From the NCBI RefSeq assembly GCF_003568665.1, contig NZ_QXMH01000004.1, forward strand, positions 600,942 through 664,941: a stretch of 64,000 nucleotides of DNA. The letters run 5' to 3'. A program made the translations under genes and the position numbers. The notes below the pieces were generated by a model. The model was not told the origin of the DNA and did no database searches. It was given only the letters and a program-made list of their open reading frames with translations. Within the stretch, counting starts at the first letter, position 1. Every line of letters begins with the position of its first letter. Below are positions 24,540 through 34,508 of this stretch, piece by piece. The stretch is from Chitinophaga alhagiae. GTDB taxonomy: Bacteria; Bacteroidota; Bacteroidia; Chitinophagales; Chitinophagaceae.

Positions 24540-27500
24540 TTAAAATGTGATGTTCAATCCAAAAGAGATCACCCTTGACAAGGGGTAGATCTTACCCAGG
24601 CCTTCCACAGAGCTGCTGCCCATGGAGGTAAAGGCGGTTTCCGGATCTATCCGTTTGGGCATTTTCTGGAACGTGAGCAGGTTCTCGCCAGACACGTACA
24701 CTTTCAGCGCGTTGATGGCAACTTTGCTGGTGAGCCATTTGGGCAGCGTATACCCTATCTGCGCATTTTTCAGGCGTACGTACGCGCCATTGAGCAGGTA
24801 GCGGGTTTGCGCCTGCAGGTTCTTGTAAGTTTCGTTGTTCTCGTACGGCTTGGGGAAATAGGCGTCTGTATTGGGGCCCAGTATGTTGGTCTCGTTTGCG
24901 GGCCGCCAGTAATCTTCATGCCCGTAAAAGAAAGCCTCCCCGTTGTTCACCAGCCCCCAGAACAGGGCGTTGCCATACACGCTGCTCACGTACAGGTCTC
25001 TGCGGCCAATGCCCTGCCAGAACATGGAAAAGTCCAGGTTCTTCCAGGAAAGGCCGGCGCTGAGGCCAAAGTTGAACCGGGGCTGGTTGTTGCCGATCAC
25101 CCGCAGGTCCCCATGGTTCTGCAGCGTACGGTTACCGTCATTGATAATGTCGTTGCCGTCCAGGTCTTTATACTTCATATCCCCGGGGCCCCATTTGTTG
25201 AAGAACTTGGACTGGTCAGACATTTTCTCTCCTGCCTGCTGAATAAGGCCGTCTGAGGTATAGCCCCATATTTCGCCATACACTTTGCCTTTGTAGTAGT
25301 TATCTAACAGGCCCGCGGCGTTGTTGTATTCCAGTATCACAGAGCGGTAGTCTGCCAGGGTGAAGCGGAGGTTATAAAAGATATCGTTGCTGATACGGTC
25401 TTTCCAGGTCAAAGACAGCTCCCAGCCTTTGGTGGAAAGGGAAGCGTTATTTTCCAGCGGTACCGCCGCGCCCAGGGCCGCGGGCAAGGTGATGGACGGG
25501 CCGAACATGCGGCTGGTGCGCCGGTCGTACCAGTCAAAAGTGAGGCCCAGCCGGGAGTTCAGGAAAGCCGCATCTACGCCAAAATCAAGCGTGCTGATGC
25601 GCTCCCAGGTAATATGGGGGCTTTGGATGGGCGGCATGAGGGCGTAGTTGGGACGGCCGCCGTCCAGTATCCACTCACCGTTGCTTTCCGTATCAAGAAT
25701 GGACATGTACAGGTAGTTGGGTACGTTCTGGTTGCCCAGTGTACCGTAAGAGCCCCTTATTTTCAGGCTGTTCACCGCTTTTGCCAGTGCGCCCGTCCAG
25801 AAGTTTTCCCTTGACACGTTATAGCCGGCGGAGAAAGACGGGAACAGGCCCCAGCGGGAATCTGGCGCAAAACGGGAAGAGCCGCCATAGCGCGCGTTCA
25901 GTTCCAGCAGGTATTTCTCTTTGTAGTTATAGTTGAAGCGGCTGAAAAAAGCGCGGGTGCTCCAATGGCTCATGGCATCGTACAATTGCACGGGGCCGGT
26001 AGCGGTGGAGATGGAAGGCACCAGTTCTGTGATCAGCGCACGTTTGTTGCCGGAGAGGCTGTTGTATTGTTTATACTCCTGCTCATACCCCACCATCAAC
26101 CGGAGGAAATGGCCGGAAAGCTGCTTCTGGTAAGCGGAGGTGGCAGACAGGAAGGAATAGTAGTTCTCGTTCCAGTCTTGCGAGAAACCATTTTCAGGAG
26201 AACCGATGTTCCAGAGCGTGCCATTGGGCGCTTCCAGCCACACCTGTTTGTCGTGTTTCGTGTATTTGCCGCCGTAGTAGTTGTAGCTGTAGGAAACGGT
26301 AGACTTCCAGTCTTTCACCGGCTCCAGGTCTGCGCTGATGGTAGCCCACAGGTCGTTATCCCGCATGCGTTCCAGCCCGGCGTTCATCAATTGCTGCACG
26401 TAGGGGTTGTTGATGGTGCCGTTCACATTGTACATGGGCGTGGTGGGATAGAACTTGACCATTTCTGAAATGATCTGTTTCTTTTCCAGGCCGCTGGAGC
26501 CAATGGGGTGGTGCTGCATGGAGGTGGCGAACTTGGTGCTCAGGTTCACCGTCATCCATTTGGTGGCCTGGGTGGAAAGGTTAGACACCAGGTTATAACG
26601 TTTATAATTTTCGTCTGCCCAGTTGTAGGAACTGCCCTGGCCGAAATACCCGAGGGAAATGTAGTACTGGGATTTATCCGTGCCCCCGCTCAGGCTGATG
26701 CCGTGTTTATGGTTGGGCACCACGTCCTTGAAGTACATGTCGAACCACTCGTAGTTGGCGTTCCCGTCGTGGCGGCCGCGCCAGAGGGTGGGCGGCGGGT
26801 TGGCCGTATCGTATTCCGGCAGGTAGGTGCCTGCCATATACCGTTCAATACGGTCTATCTGCTCCGCGGGGAACTTGGGCGGCTGCCCGGCGTTGACCAG
26901 CGCCTGGTTGCGGGCCGTTACATACTCCAGCGCGTTCCTCCATTTAGGCAGGTTAATGGGCGAGGCAAGGCCCAGGTTATAGTTGTACTGTATCTGCACG
27001 CCTTTGGCCGCGGAGCCTTTTTTGGTGGTAATGAGCACTACGCCAAAGGGCGCGCGGGCGCCGTAGATAGCGGATGCGGCCGCGTCTTTCAGCACGGTCA
27101 CGCTCTCTACAGATTCAGGGTTCAGGTTGTTGATGTTCATTTCCACCCCATCTACCAATATCAGGGGCGCGCTGCTGCCGGCAATAGAGCCCAGGCCGCG
27201 GATGTTCCAGGTACGGCCGGCGCCCGGTTCGCCACCGGTGTTGGTAACGCCGATGTTGAGGTTGGGCGAGGCGCCCTGCAACAGCTCACCCATGTTGGCA
27301 GAGGGCCTGTTCTCCAGCATTTCGCCCCGCACCACGTCTACCGCGCCGGTGAGGTTGATCTTTTTCTGCTCCCCATACCCTACTACCACCACTTCTTCCA
27401 GGGCGGTATTGTCTTCCGCCATGGTGATGTTCATCTGGGCAGATACGGGCAGCTCCTGGGTCACAAAACCGATGTATTTGAATACCAGTATGGCGGAGTC

Positions 27501-28028
27501 GTTTTTCACCTTGATGGAGAAGGTACCGTCTTCTCCGGTGGTGGTGGCATTGATGGTGCCTTTCTCAATGATGGTAACGCCGGGCAGGGGCTGGTTGTCT
27601 TTCATCACCACCTTGCCGCGCACGGTAGTCTGGTATACCTGCGTTTGGGCGGCTACCTGCGTGATCACCACCAGGTTCTCGTCTACCTGCTTGTAGGTAA
27701 GGCCGGTATTGCGCAGCAGGTGCACCACGGCTTCCGCCCAGGTCTTATCCGTTACCTGCACGTCTGCCGGGGCTTTATTCTCCAGTATCTCATCATTATA
27801 CACAAAGTGGATGGACGTTTGACGCTCAATGGCCTTCAGCACCTTTTTCAGGGGCGCCTGCCGGAGGTTGAGAGACACCCTGTCCTGCGAGTAGCCCGTC
27901 AGCGCAAAAGCCTGCACCGTGCACACGCACACAATAATGGCTGCCAATTTCATCATGAGTAAAAACTTGACAAGTGGTACAACAGGCCATCCGGGCTGAA
28001 AGCCCGGGCCTATTCTCATTTTTTTCAT
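24540..28028 (-). CDS. SusC/RagA TonB-dependent transducer with STN domain
   Basis: 1162 residues. A basic pre-sequence leads to a signal peptide (LMMKLAAIIVCVCTVQAFA); Met26-27 are possible alternative starts. An STN domain (about 50-118, SLNLRQAPLKKVLKAIERQT), a carboxypeptidase-regulatory-like domain (about 135-215, QPLPGVTIIEKG), the TonB plug with LILVDGVEMN, and a large barrel follow. It imports a ligand with the SusD directly downstream and signals through its STN domain to the FecR at 28200-29252. The FecR-SusC gap is 171 bp. Confidence 0.93.
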   Translation of the reverse strand: MKKMRIGPGFQPGWPVVPLVKFLLMMKLAAIIVCVCTVQAFALTGYSQDRVSLNLRQAPLKKVLKAIERQTSIHFVYNDEILENKAPADVQVTDKTWAEAVVHLLRNTGLTYKQVDENLVVITQVAAQTQVYQTTVRGKVVMKDNQPLPGVTIIEKGTINATTTGEDGTFSIKVKNDSAILVFKYIGFVTQELPVSAQMNITMAEDNTALEEVVVVGYGEQKKINLTGAVDVVRGEMLENRPSANMGELLQGASPNLNIGVTNTGGEPGAGRTWNIRGLGSIAGSSAPLILVDGVEMNINNLNPESVESVTVLKDAAASAIYGARAPFGVVLITTKKGSAAKGVQIQYNYNLGLASPINLPKWRNALEYVTARNQALVNAGQPPKFPAEQIDRIERYMAGTYLPEYDTANPPPTLWRGRHDGNANYEWFDMYFKDVVPNHKHGISLSGGTDKSQYYISLGYFGQGSSYNWADENYKRYNLVSNLSTQATKWMTVNLSTKFATSMQHHPIGSSGLEKKQIISEMVKFYPTTPMYNVNGTINNPYVQQLMNAGLERMRDNDLWATISADLEPVKDWKSTVSYSYNYYGGKYTKHDKQVWLEAPNGTLWNIGSPENGFSQDWNENYYSFLSATSAYQKQLSGHFLRLMVGYEQEYKQYNSLSGNKRALITELVPSISTATGPVQLYDAMSHWSTRAFFSRFNYNYKEKYLLELNARYGGSSRFAPDSRWGLFPSFSAGYNVSRENFWTGALAKAVNSLKIRGSYGTLGNQNVPNYLYMSILDTESNGEWILDGGRPNYALMPPIQSPHITWERISTLDFGVDAAFLNSRLGLTFDWYDRRTSRMFGPSITLPAALGAAVPLENNASLSTKGWELSLTWKDRISNDIFYNLRFTLADYRSVILEYNNAAGLLDNYYKGKVYGEIWGYTSDGLIQQAGEKMSDQSKFFNKWGPGDMKYKDLDGNDIINDGNRTLQNHGDLRVIGNNQPRFNFGLSAGLSWKNLDFSMFWQGIGRRDLYVSSVYGNALFWGLVNNGEAFFYGHEDYWRPANETNILGPNTDAYFPKPYENNETYKNLQAQTRYLLNGAYVRLKNAQIGYTLPKWLTSKVAINALKVYVSGENLLTFQKMPKRIDPETAFTSMGSSSVEGLGKIYPLSRVISFGLNITF

Positions 28029-28199
28029 ACTTTTGATTATTGGGTGATAATAAATAATGGCTTCTTTCCCCTTAGAACCCGGAAAAAGCCGTTACATGAA
28101 ACATTACCTTGAGGAACGGAGAATGTTAGCGCATTCTCCTTCCTTTTTTACAGTGATTTCAGTTGACCATTGTTCGTTAAAATTGTTTTTCGTTTTTCT

Positions 28200-29252
28200 T
28201 TAGCGGACGTACACAGTATCGTTTTCCAGCCGGTATGCCAGTTTACCCGTCTCCTGCAGGGTATTCAGCACCGTGGTAAGCGATTTGTTATCAAATACGC
28301 CGGTAAAGCTGGTGGTATACAAGTTTTTATTTTCCAGCACTACCGTTACGTTGTACCATTTTTCGATTTTGGACACCACCCGCTGAAAGTCATCCCCGTC
28401 AAACACCAGTTTCCCTTCTTTCCAGGCCGCGTCTACCGTGGAGTTGCCGGCGGTGTCTACCCGCATTTTGCTCAGCAGCAGCATGGGCGCCTCCAGGCTG
28501 TCTGCCGGTATGCCGGGCGCCGCCATTTTACTGGTGGTATTGTCTACACTGAGCTTCTGGCCGGGTTTGAGCTGTATCTTGTTACCCGGCTGATCGTCCA
28601 GCGTAATTTCTACGGAGCCGGTTTCCAGCGTGGTCTCAATATTCGGTTCATCTGGATAGGAACGGATGTTGAAGGTGGTGCCCAGCACTTTTACCTTCAA
28701 CCCTCCCGCCTGTATGATGAAAGGCCTGTCCGCATCCGGCGCCACTTTGAAATAGGCTTCCCCGGTGAGGGTCAGCTCCCGGTTGGTGCGGTTGAACCCC
28801 GGGCTGTGGGTGATGGAGCTGTTGGCGTTGAGCCATACCGCTGTACCATCTGCCAGCACCAGGTGGGTACGTGCGCCTTTTTGTGTTTTGACCTCGCGGC
28901 CGGCCGGCGTTTTTTCCCGCAGGCCGAACCACCAGCCCCCTGCCAGCAGCAGCACCAGTACGCAGGCGGCGGCTGGCAACAGGTACATCCTTCTTTGCCG
29001 CCCGCGGGCAGGCTCCGGCGCAGCATCAAACAGCCCGGCAATCTGCATGCGGGCGTAATGAGCGGAATAGGCCAGCAGGGCCTCGGAATCATCATCGTGC
29101 TCCGCCGCTTCACCACCGGGAAAAAACTCCCGGTACAGTAAGGCCAGTTGCTCATCTTCCTGTACAAGTTGCTGCAGTTCGGCTTGCTCTTTTTCACTGG
29201 CTTTGCCGGCCGTTAGCCGCTTCATCAGGGTATAAAAACGTTCTTCCTTCAT
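28200..29252 (-). CDS. FecR family anti-sigma factor
   Basis: 350 residues. The cytoplasmic N-terminal part (1-88) is helical and acidic; a single membrane helix lies at about 89-109 (MYLLPAAACVLVLLLAGGWWFG). The FecR domain follows (about 125-225, KGARTHLVLADGTAVWLNANSSI, YFKVAPDADRPFIIQA) and a DUF4974-type end domain (about 270-350, GVFDNKSLTTVLNTLQET). It should bind the ECF sigma factor encoded just upstream (29410-29967) and receive the ligand signal from the STN domain of the SusC at 24540-28028. Confidence 0.93.
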   Translation of the reverse strand: MKEERFYTLMKRLTAGKASEKEQAELQQLVQEDEQLALLYREFFPGGEAAEHDDDSEALLAYSAHYARMQIAGLFDAAPEPARGRQRRMYLLPAAACVLVLLLAGGWWFGLREKTPAGREVKTQKGARTHLVLADGTAVWLNANSSITHSPGFNRTNRELTLTGEAYFKVAPDADRPFIIQAGGLKVKVLGTTFNIRSYPDEPNIETTLETGSVEITLDDQPGNKIQLKPGQKLSVDNTTSKMAAPGIPADSLEAPMLLLSKMRVDTAGNSTVDAAWKEGKLVFDGDDFQRVVSKIEKWYNVTVVLENKNLYTTSFTGVFDNKSLTTVLNTLQETGKLAYRLENDTVYVR

Positions 29253-29409
29253 AAAAAATACAAGGGGCGGTTACAGGTAAGACAAGATGGGGCGGTAAAG
29301 TCCCCAATTGTTTTAAAAAAAAAATTCAAGGGAGATCAGGGGAACGGATGCTTCTACTGTGTGCAATGGATCTTTAGCCGCTCCGCCGGGTTGTTCTTGC
29401 CTTCTTACG

Positions 29410-29967
29410 TTAGTGGCCGCTGCGCTGCCGGTAGGTTTGCAGCACGTCTGCCAGCCGGTGCATGGCAATGTTCAGGTGCCTGTCTACTGTGTTTTCAGAA
29501 ATATCCAGTATGGCGGCCACCTCCCGGTAGGTGAAGCTGTCTTCCCGCACCAGTTTGAACACCATGCGGCATTTGGGCGGCAGCTGGCTCACGGCTTCGG
29601 CAAAGTTGCGCTTCAGCTCCCGGTGAATGGTCTCTTCTTCAGGCGTATGGGGGGAACCAAAAGTATCCGGGGCTACCTGGTCAATGTCCCAGGTGGTGTA
29701 GTTGCGGCTTTTAAGAAGGTAGTTGATGGCGCCGTTCCGCACCGCCCTGAAAAGGTACACGCGGAGGTTGCGAACGCCCAGCAGGGACTCCTGCATGGTC
29801 CATATTTTCAGCATTACGTCAGACACTATTTCTTCCGCTACCTCGTGCTGCCGCACGTAGGTATCCGCAAAGCGCGTCAAACCTTTATAGAAATGGAGGA
29901 ACAGGCGCTTGTAGGCGTTCTCGTCCCTGCCGAGGGCAACCTGTTCCTGTAATAATGTGATATCCAT
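29410..29967 (-). CDS. ECF (sigma-24-like) RNA polymerase sigma factor
   Basis: 185 residues from the ATG at 29967. An upstream start at 29997 would overlap the end of the hydrolase gene and adds no conserved sequence. Region 2 is at about 20-90 (AYKRLFLHFYKGLTRFADTYV, VAEEIVSDVMLKIW, VYLFRAVRNGAINYL) and region 4 at about 120-170 (AVSQLPPKCRMVFKLVREDSFTYREVAAILDISENTVDRHLNIAMHRL). It is the cognate partner of the FecR 157 bp downstream and probably drives the SusC/SusD operon. It begins 11 bp after the hydrolase stop, so it may also be transcribed with that gene. Confidence 0.93.
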   Translation of the reverse strand: MDITLLQEQVALGRDENAYKRLFLHFYKGLTRFADTYVRQHEVAEEIVSDVMLKIWTMQESLLGVRNLRVYLFRAVRNGAINYLLKSRNYTTWDIDQVAPDTFGSPHTPEEETIHRELKRNFAEAVSQLPPKCRMVFKLVREDSFTYREVAAILDISENTVDRHLNIAMHRLADVLQTYRQRSGH

Positions 29968-29978
29968 TCCTGCTGTTA

Positions 29979-31091
29979 TTATTTTCCTTTCAGCCACTTG
30001 TCCAGGAAGCGAATACCCGGTCCCACAACGGCTTCATGCCCGCCTTCATGCATGGTCAGTTCCATACGGTCTGCCATGTTCAGGCGTTCGTAGTGAGTAC
30101 GGGCTTTTTTGAAATCATCCGCTACCTGCGGCCAGTAAGCGATGCCGTCTTTTTTGCCATGCTGCACCATTACCGGGCGCGGGCAGATCAGCGATATCAG
30201 GTCGTGGTCGGCAAACTGTTGCAGCCATCCTCTCACGAACACATAATTTTCGTTGCCCTTTTGAAAGCTGCTGTAGCGTTTGTCTTTCACCACCATTTTA
30301 TTGATCCGGTCATTATACCAGCCAGAAATGATCCCGGTTTTGATACGCGGTTCCAGCGGCATCCAGAACATGGTGGCCATACCGCCGAGAGAAACGCCCC
30401 ACATGCCTACTTTGCCGGCATCTATGCGCGGGTCTGCCAAAACCACGTCCAGCAGGTGCTGCACCCTTACCAGCTCAATACCGGGCAGGCTGGTGCCGGC
30501 CAGGCGGCACAGGTGCTCAATGTTGTTCCTCCGCTCTATGGTGCGCATGTTGAGCGGGCACAGCACGGCATAACCTGCTTTCAGCAACGCTTTGGCGTAT
30601 GAGTTGTAGTTCCCCCCGCGGAACGGTGTTTCCGGCGAGCTGCCGATGCCATGCTGCACTATAACGAGCGGCACCGGTTTTTTGGCGCTGGCCGATGCGG
30701 GAATGGCCAGTACGGCCTCCGCGGTCACAATGCCCAGCGGCAGGCTCAGCCACTCGGCGTTGACATCATCTATCTGGTGGGGGCGTTTTTGCAACGGGCC
30801 GGTTTTACGAAGTTCGGGCGGGCTGATCACTACTTCCCAGGCCCGCCGGTTGGGCGCTACGCTGCGCTCCAGTGCGTCCGCACTGCTGTAGTCCCGATGC
30901 CAGAGTGTTTGCGCCCTGCTGTCATATTCATCTACCAGGTAATGAGAAAGGTATTTTTCCAATTGGGCCTCATAGGCATCCAACCGCGCTATTTCTTCGG
31001 GCGTGTTAATAGACGCCTTCTCCTGCGCCAATGCAGGCAACTGGAACAGGCACGCCGGCAGCAACGCCAGAGCAGCTATCAATTTTTTCAT
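29979..31091 (-). CDS. Alpha/beta hydrolase (dienelactone-hydrolase / acetyl-esterase-like), secreted
   Basis: 370 residues with a signal peptide (MKKLIAALALLPACLFQLPALAQ). A helical segment rich in DEYDSRAQTLWHRDY precedes the hydrolase fold. Catalytic elements: oxyanion QHGIG (about 146-150), nucleophile Ser234 in GVSLGG, acid Asp in HGKKDGIAY, and His in HEGGHEA near the C-terminus. Similar proteins in Bacteroidota are placed with acetyl xylan esterases and dienelactone hydrolases and may remove acyl groups from imported glycans. It lies 11 bp upstream of the sigma gene. This is the only hydrolytic enzyme tied to this SusCD locus. Confidence 0.83.
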   Translation of the reverse strand: MKKLIAALALLPACLFQLPALAQEKASINTPEEIARLDAYEAQLEKYLSHYLVDEYDSRAQTLWHRDYSSADALERSVAPNRRAWEVVISPPELRKTGPLQKRPHQIDDVNAEWLSLPLGIVTAEAVLAIPASASAKKPVPLVIVQHGIGSSPETPFRGGNYNSYAKALLKAGYAVLCPLNMRTIERRNNIEHLCRLAGTSLPGIELVRVQHLLDVVLADPRIDAGKVGMWGVSLGGMATMFWMPLEPRIKTGIISGWYNDRINKMVVKDKRYSSFQKGNENYVFVRGWLQQFADHDLISLICPRPVMVQHGKKDGIAYWPQVADDFKKARTHYERLNMADRMELTMHEGGHEAVVGPGIRFLDKWLKGK

Positions 31092-31431
31092 ATGTTCTTA
31101 ATTACTTGCCTACCTTCAGCGCTGTGCAGGAGAATGGCTGACCTGGTTGACCGAAAAACGTGGTAAAAATGTGTACGTACCCGTACACAAGTATAAAAAA
31201 CATTCTTTCAACATCCAAATAAAACCATGCGCGGGGCGAAAAATTCCGGGCGCGCAATTGGCCGGGAAAAACGTTATGCCTGGTACAACGGGGACGGGCA
31301 ATCATACGGCAAGGGGCCCGGCCGGTAAAAGCACACAGCGAAACAACCCCGCAGCGCGGTCGTTAACGGCATACGGCAAAACAGCCCTGCAGGGCACCGG
31401 CCGGTAAAAGCCGCCATCCTGCGCCCCCCGG
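31092..31431. other. Gene-free 340-bp gap with imperfect direct repeats
   Basis: No credible gene. CCGGCCGGTAAAAGC occurs at 31318-31332 and 31397-31411, and CATACGGCAA at 31303-31312 and 31370-31379, so a segment of about 40 bp seems duplicated with small indels. The right-hand part lies just beyond the stop of the AraC gene; the left-hand part is upstream of the hydrolase and should hold its promoter. Confidence 0.6.
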
Positions 31432-32313
31432 TCAGGCTACCGTTTTCACCTGCAGGTAATTTCGCTTGTAGGTAACCGGCGTAAAGCCCGTCACCTTCTT
31501 GAACTGCCGGTAAAAGTTGGAGATGTTGAGAAAGCCGCATTCGTTGGAGATGTGGGGAATAGACAGCTTGTCTTCTATCAGCAACCGGCATACATGGCCT
31601 ACCCTCACTTCGGTCAGGAAATCGTAGTACGTTTTGCGCGTCATCAGTTTAAAATAGCGGCAAAAGGACGTAACGGTGAGGTTGCTGATAGCAGCTATTT
31701 CTTCCAGGGTGATCACCTTCCTGAAGTTGGACAGGGTATAATTATATACCGCGCTCAGGCGTTCTGTTTCCTGCCGGCCGGGCGGCTGAAAGGTATAGGT
31801 ATTGCTGATGAAGGAATATTCTTCCGTTTCGGACAGCAGGCGCAATACAGACAGGAGCGTGACCATCTTTTCCAGCCCGTCCGTATGCAGCAGGCGGAAC
31901 AGCAGGGGTACCAGCTGCTGCTTGGTATTGCCATAGATCACCATGCCCCTTTTGGCCTTTTCGTACAGCTTGAGCAGCAGGCGGGCCTCCGGCAGGGTCA
32001 GGAAATCATCTCCCATGCAATTGGGCAAAAATTGCAGCACCAGGGCCTCAATGTCTTTATGGGTGCCCTTGGCGGTATTGTCTTCTTTACTATACCAGGT
32101 ATGGGGCATGTTCTCTCCCAGCAGTATCATTTCACCCGCCGAAAAGTTGCTGATCTTATCTCCTATAAAACGGATCCCCTCCCCTTTGAGCACACAATGC
32201 AGCTCCAGCTCCGGGTGGTAATGCCAGGTGGTGTCAAAGCTCGGCTCAACGTCGTGGCGTATGCTGAACGAGGTCTGTAGCGGACGTGGAACTTTATGGA
32301 AATGCGGTTTCAT
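31432..32313 (-). CDS. AraC family transcriptional regulator with N-terminal cupin domain
   Basis: 293 residues. The N-terminal half (about 10-110) is a cupin-type sensor with WHYHPELELHCVLKGEG and GEMILLGENMPHTWY. The C-terminal half (about 190-290) has the two helix-turn-helix motifs of AraC/XylS proteins (ITLEEIAAISNLTVTSFCRYFKLMT and IPHISNECGFLNISNFYRQFKKVTGFTPVTYK). Cupin-AraC regulators of this type usually respond to sugars. It is divergent from the amidohydrolase gene at 32451 and may control it or the sugar cluster beyond; the 137-bp gap would hold both promoters. Confidence 0.9.
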   Translation of the reverse strand: MKPHFHKVPRPLQTSFSIRHDVEPSFDTTWHYHPELELHCVLKGEGIRFIGDKISNFSAGEMILLGENMPHTWYSKEDNTAKGTHKDIEALVLQFLPNCMGDDFLTLPEARLLLKLYEKAKRGMVIYGNTKQQLVPLLFRLLHTDGLEKMVTLLSVLRLLSETEEYSFISNTYTFQPPGRQETERLSAVYNYTLSNFRKVITLEEIAAISNLTVTSFCRYFKLMTRKTYYDFLTEVRVGHVCRLLIEDKLSIPHISNECGFLNISNFYRQFKKVTGFTPVTYKRNYLQVKTVA

Positions 32314-32450
32314 GGCCGGTGAAAAAGTGTTTTTCTAAATATAGGGCAAAAAAGCATGACTTGCAAATAACACCGGCATGCTAATATAGTATAGCAGCCG
32401 GGCAATAAACGGCATTAACCGCCTTCATATAAATCATACATTCAGGGCGT

Positions 32451-33521
32451 ATGCAGAAAGGACTTTACCATATATGCCTCCTGGGGTGGCTGCTTTGCAG
32501 CTGCGGCGGCAACGGCGCGTACTACACCACGGAAGACTTTGCCCGCGTTCCCAAAACAGATGCGCATGTGCATATGTATACCGCAGACACCACTTTTGTT
32601 CACCAGGCGCGGCAAGACAATTTCCGCCTGCTGACCATTGCGGTGGAAGAGCCTCCCGGCATGGCGCTGCAGGAGCAACTGGGCATTGCCCATCACCAGC
32701 ATTACCCGGAGCGGGTAGCTTTTGCCGGCACGCTTTCCATTGCCAACTGGAATAACCCGCACTGGCCGGAGGCCACCATTTCCCACCTGGATACGATGAT
32801 CCGCGCCGGGGCCATTGCCATCAAATTCTATAAGACCATCGGTATGGAACTGAAAGACGAAGCAGGGAATTTTGTGATGATAGACCATCCGCGGTTTGAT
32901 ACAGTACTCCGCTTCCTCACCGGTAAAGGCATTCCCGTTATCGGTCACTTTGGCGAGCCGAAAGACTGCTGGCTGCCGCTGGAGCAAATGCAGATGAACA
33001 GCAACCGGAAATATTACAGCCGCCACCCGGAGTTCCATATGTACGCCCACCCCTCTTACCCCTCCTACCATGAGCAGATAGCCGCGCGTGACCGCATGTT
33101 GCAAAAGCACCCGCAACTGCGCTTCATAGGCGCCCACCTGGGCAGCCTTGAGTGGGATACGGATACACTGGCCGCCTGCCTTGACAAATTTCCCAATATG
33201 GCGGTAGACATGGCCGCCAGGATCAGCGACCTGCAATTCCAGGCTATGAAGGACCGGCAAAAGGTGTACGGTTTTTTTATCCGTTACCAGGACAGGCTGC
33301 TATACGGAACAGACCGCACCGCGGAAGACGATGGCCCCACGCCGCAGTTCATTCACGAGGCCTGGATGCGTGACTGGGCTTTCTTCACCAGTAAAGACAC
33401 GCTGCGCTCCCCTTCTTTCGAAGGCGTATTTACCGGGCTGCAACTGCCCAAAACGGTAGTAGACAAAATATACCGGTATAACGCGGAACGCTGGTTTAAA
33501 GGGCGGCCGCAAGAACAATAA
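32451..33521 (+). CDS. Amidohydrolase-2 family lipoprotein
   Basis: 356 residues with a lipobox near LLCSC (Cys18). The metal-dependent TIM-barrel signature is seen: DAHVHM (His39 and His41), a GHFGEP strand, FIGAHLGS with another metal His, and YGTDR with the final Asp. This matches the amidohydrolase-2 group, which includes decarboxylases and lactonases acting on small aromatic or sugar-acid rings. Being a lipoprotein it would act outside the cytoplasm. It is divergent from the AraC regulator and convergent with the SMP-30 gene 45 bp away, so it may belong to the same sugar-acid pathway. Confidence 0.83.
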   Translation: MQKGLYHICLLGWLLCSCGGNGAYYTTEDFARVPKTDAHVHMYTADTTFVHQARQDNFRLLTIAVEEPPGMALQEQLGIAHHQHYPERVAFAGTLSIANWNNPHWPEATISHLDTMIRAGAIAIKFYKTIGMELKDEAGNFVMIDHPRFDTVLRFLTGKGIPVIGHFGEPKDCWLPLEQMQMNSNRKYYSRHPEFHMYAHPSYPSYHEQIAARDRMLQKHPQLRFIGAHLGSLEWDTDTLAACLDKFPNMAVDMAARISDLQFQAMKDRQKVYGFFIRYQDRLLYGTDRTAEDDGPTPQFIHEAWMRDWAFFTSKDTLRSPSFEGVFTGLQLPKTVVDKIYRYNAERWFKGRPQEQ

Positions 33522-33566
33522 CGCTACATACACGGGGCCGCAACTGCCCAAAGTAGCGATGTTGCT

Positions 33567-34508
33567 TCAGGTAATGGCCCCATTCCGCACAGCCTGTTTC
33601 TCTACATACGCCGGCTCGCCCGCCGCAGCGGCCTGCAAGTGGAAAGCCGCCGTTGGCAAACCTTTCACGCCCGTACGCACCTGGAACAGGCTGCCGCTAA
33701 GCGGGTAAAGGCGCAGCGCCTCTTCGGTCATCTCCTGCCGCGCGGTGGTAATAAAAAGCGTATCCATGTTCTCCCCGCCGAATACGCAGGAGGTAACGTT
33801 GGGCGCCGGCAGGCCGATCTTTTCCAGCAGGGCGCCGGTAAGCGGGTTCCAGCGGCAAACGCCGAAACCGCCATAATGCGCCACCCACAACATGCCTTCC
33901 CCGTCTATCGTCATCCCGTCAGGACTGCCCATCACCGATGGTATCTTAAACGCTATTTTCTCAAAGGTGATGCCGCCGCTTTCCACATCAAAAAGAAAAG
34001 ACCGCACACAACGTTTAGTGGAATCTATAAAATACATCCTGCTATTATCCAATGACCATACCAGGCCGTTGGGAATGGTTTGTTCCGGGAGCTGGCGGCG
34101 GAGTTGCAGATGACCGTCCAGCATATACAGGGAACCGGCGCCTTCCTTGAACTGCATGTGCAGCGTGCCTACCCAGAGGCGGCCTTGCGCATCGGCGGCG
34201 CCATCGTTACAACGGTGCAGCGCCTGTTCTTTTTCCAGGTCTGTGAGCCATTGCAGGCAGCCGCTGACCGGGTTGAACGTAGCCAGGCCGCCCTGCATGC
34301 CCAGTAGCAGGCTGTTGCTTTGATGAAGCGGTACAATGAGCGTTACGCGGTTGTTCATCTGCCAGCAGGCGGTGGTGCGGCTGTGCCAGTCATATTCATA
34401 CAGGGTTTTGCCTTCAATATCTACCCACATCAGCTTGCCGGTGGCGGGCAGCCATATGGGGCCTTCTCCCAAAATACATTCCGTGTTACATAGTACAGAT
34501 GCCGTCAT
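33567..34508 (-). CDS. SMP-30/gluconolactonase family lactonase
   Basis: 313 residues, cytoplasmic (no signal). The six-bladed propeller signature is clear: CILGEGPIWLPATGKLMWVDIEG with the metal-binding Glu of GEGPIW, TIPNGLVWSLDNSRMYFIDS with the metal Asn of PNG, and SPDGMTIDGEGMLWVAHYGG with the catalytic Asp. Such enzymes open sugar lactones made by sugar dehydrogenases. Its start overlaps the end of the upstream TIM-barrel gene by 4 bp (ATGA), so they are co-translated. It is the last gene of the minus-strand sugar operon that also contains SDR and zinc dehydrogenases, which would supply the lactone. Confidence 0.9.
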   Translation of the reverse strand: MTASVLCNTECILGEGPIWLPATGKLMWVDIEGKTLYEYDWHSRTTACWQMNNRVTLIVPLHQSNSLLLGMQGGLATFNPVSGCLQWLTDLEKEQALHRCNDGAADAQGRLWVGTLHMQFKEGAGSLYMLDGHLQLRRQLPEQTIPNGLVWSLDNSRMYFIDSTKRCVRSFLFDVESGGITFEKIAFKIPSVMGSPDGMTIDGEGMLWVAHYGGFGVCRWNPLTGALLEKIGLPAPNVTSCVFGGENMDTLFITTARQEMTEEALRLYPLSGSLFQVRTGVKGLPTAAFHLQAAAAGEPAYVEKQAVRNGAIT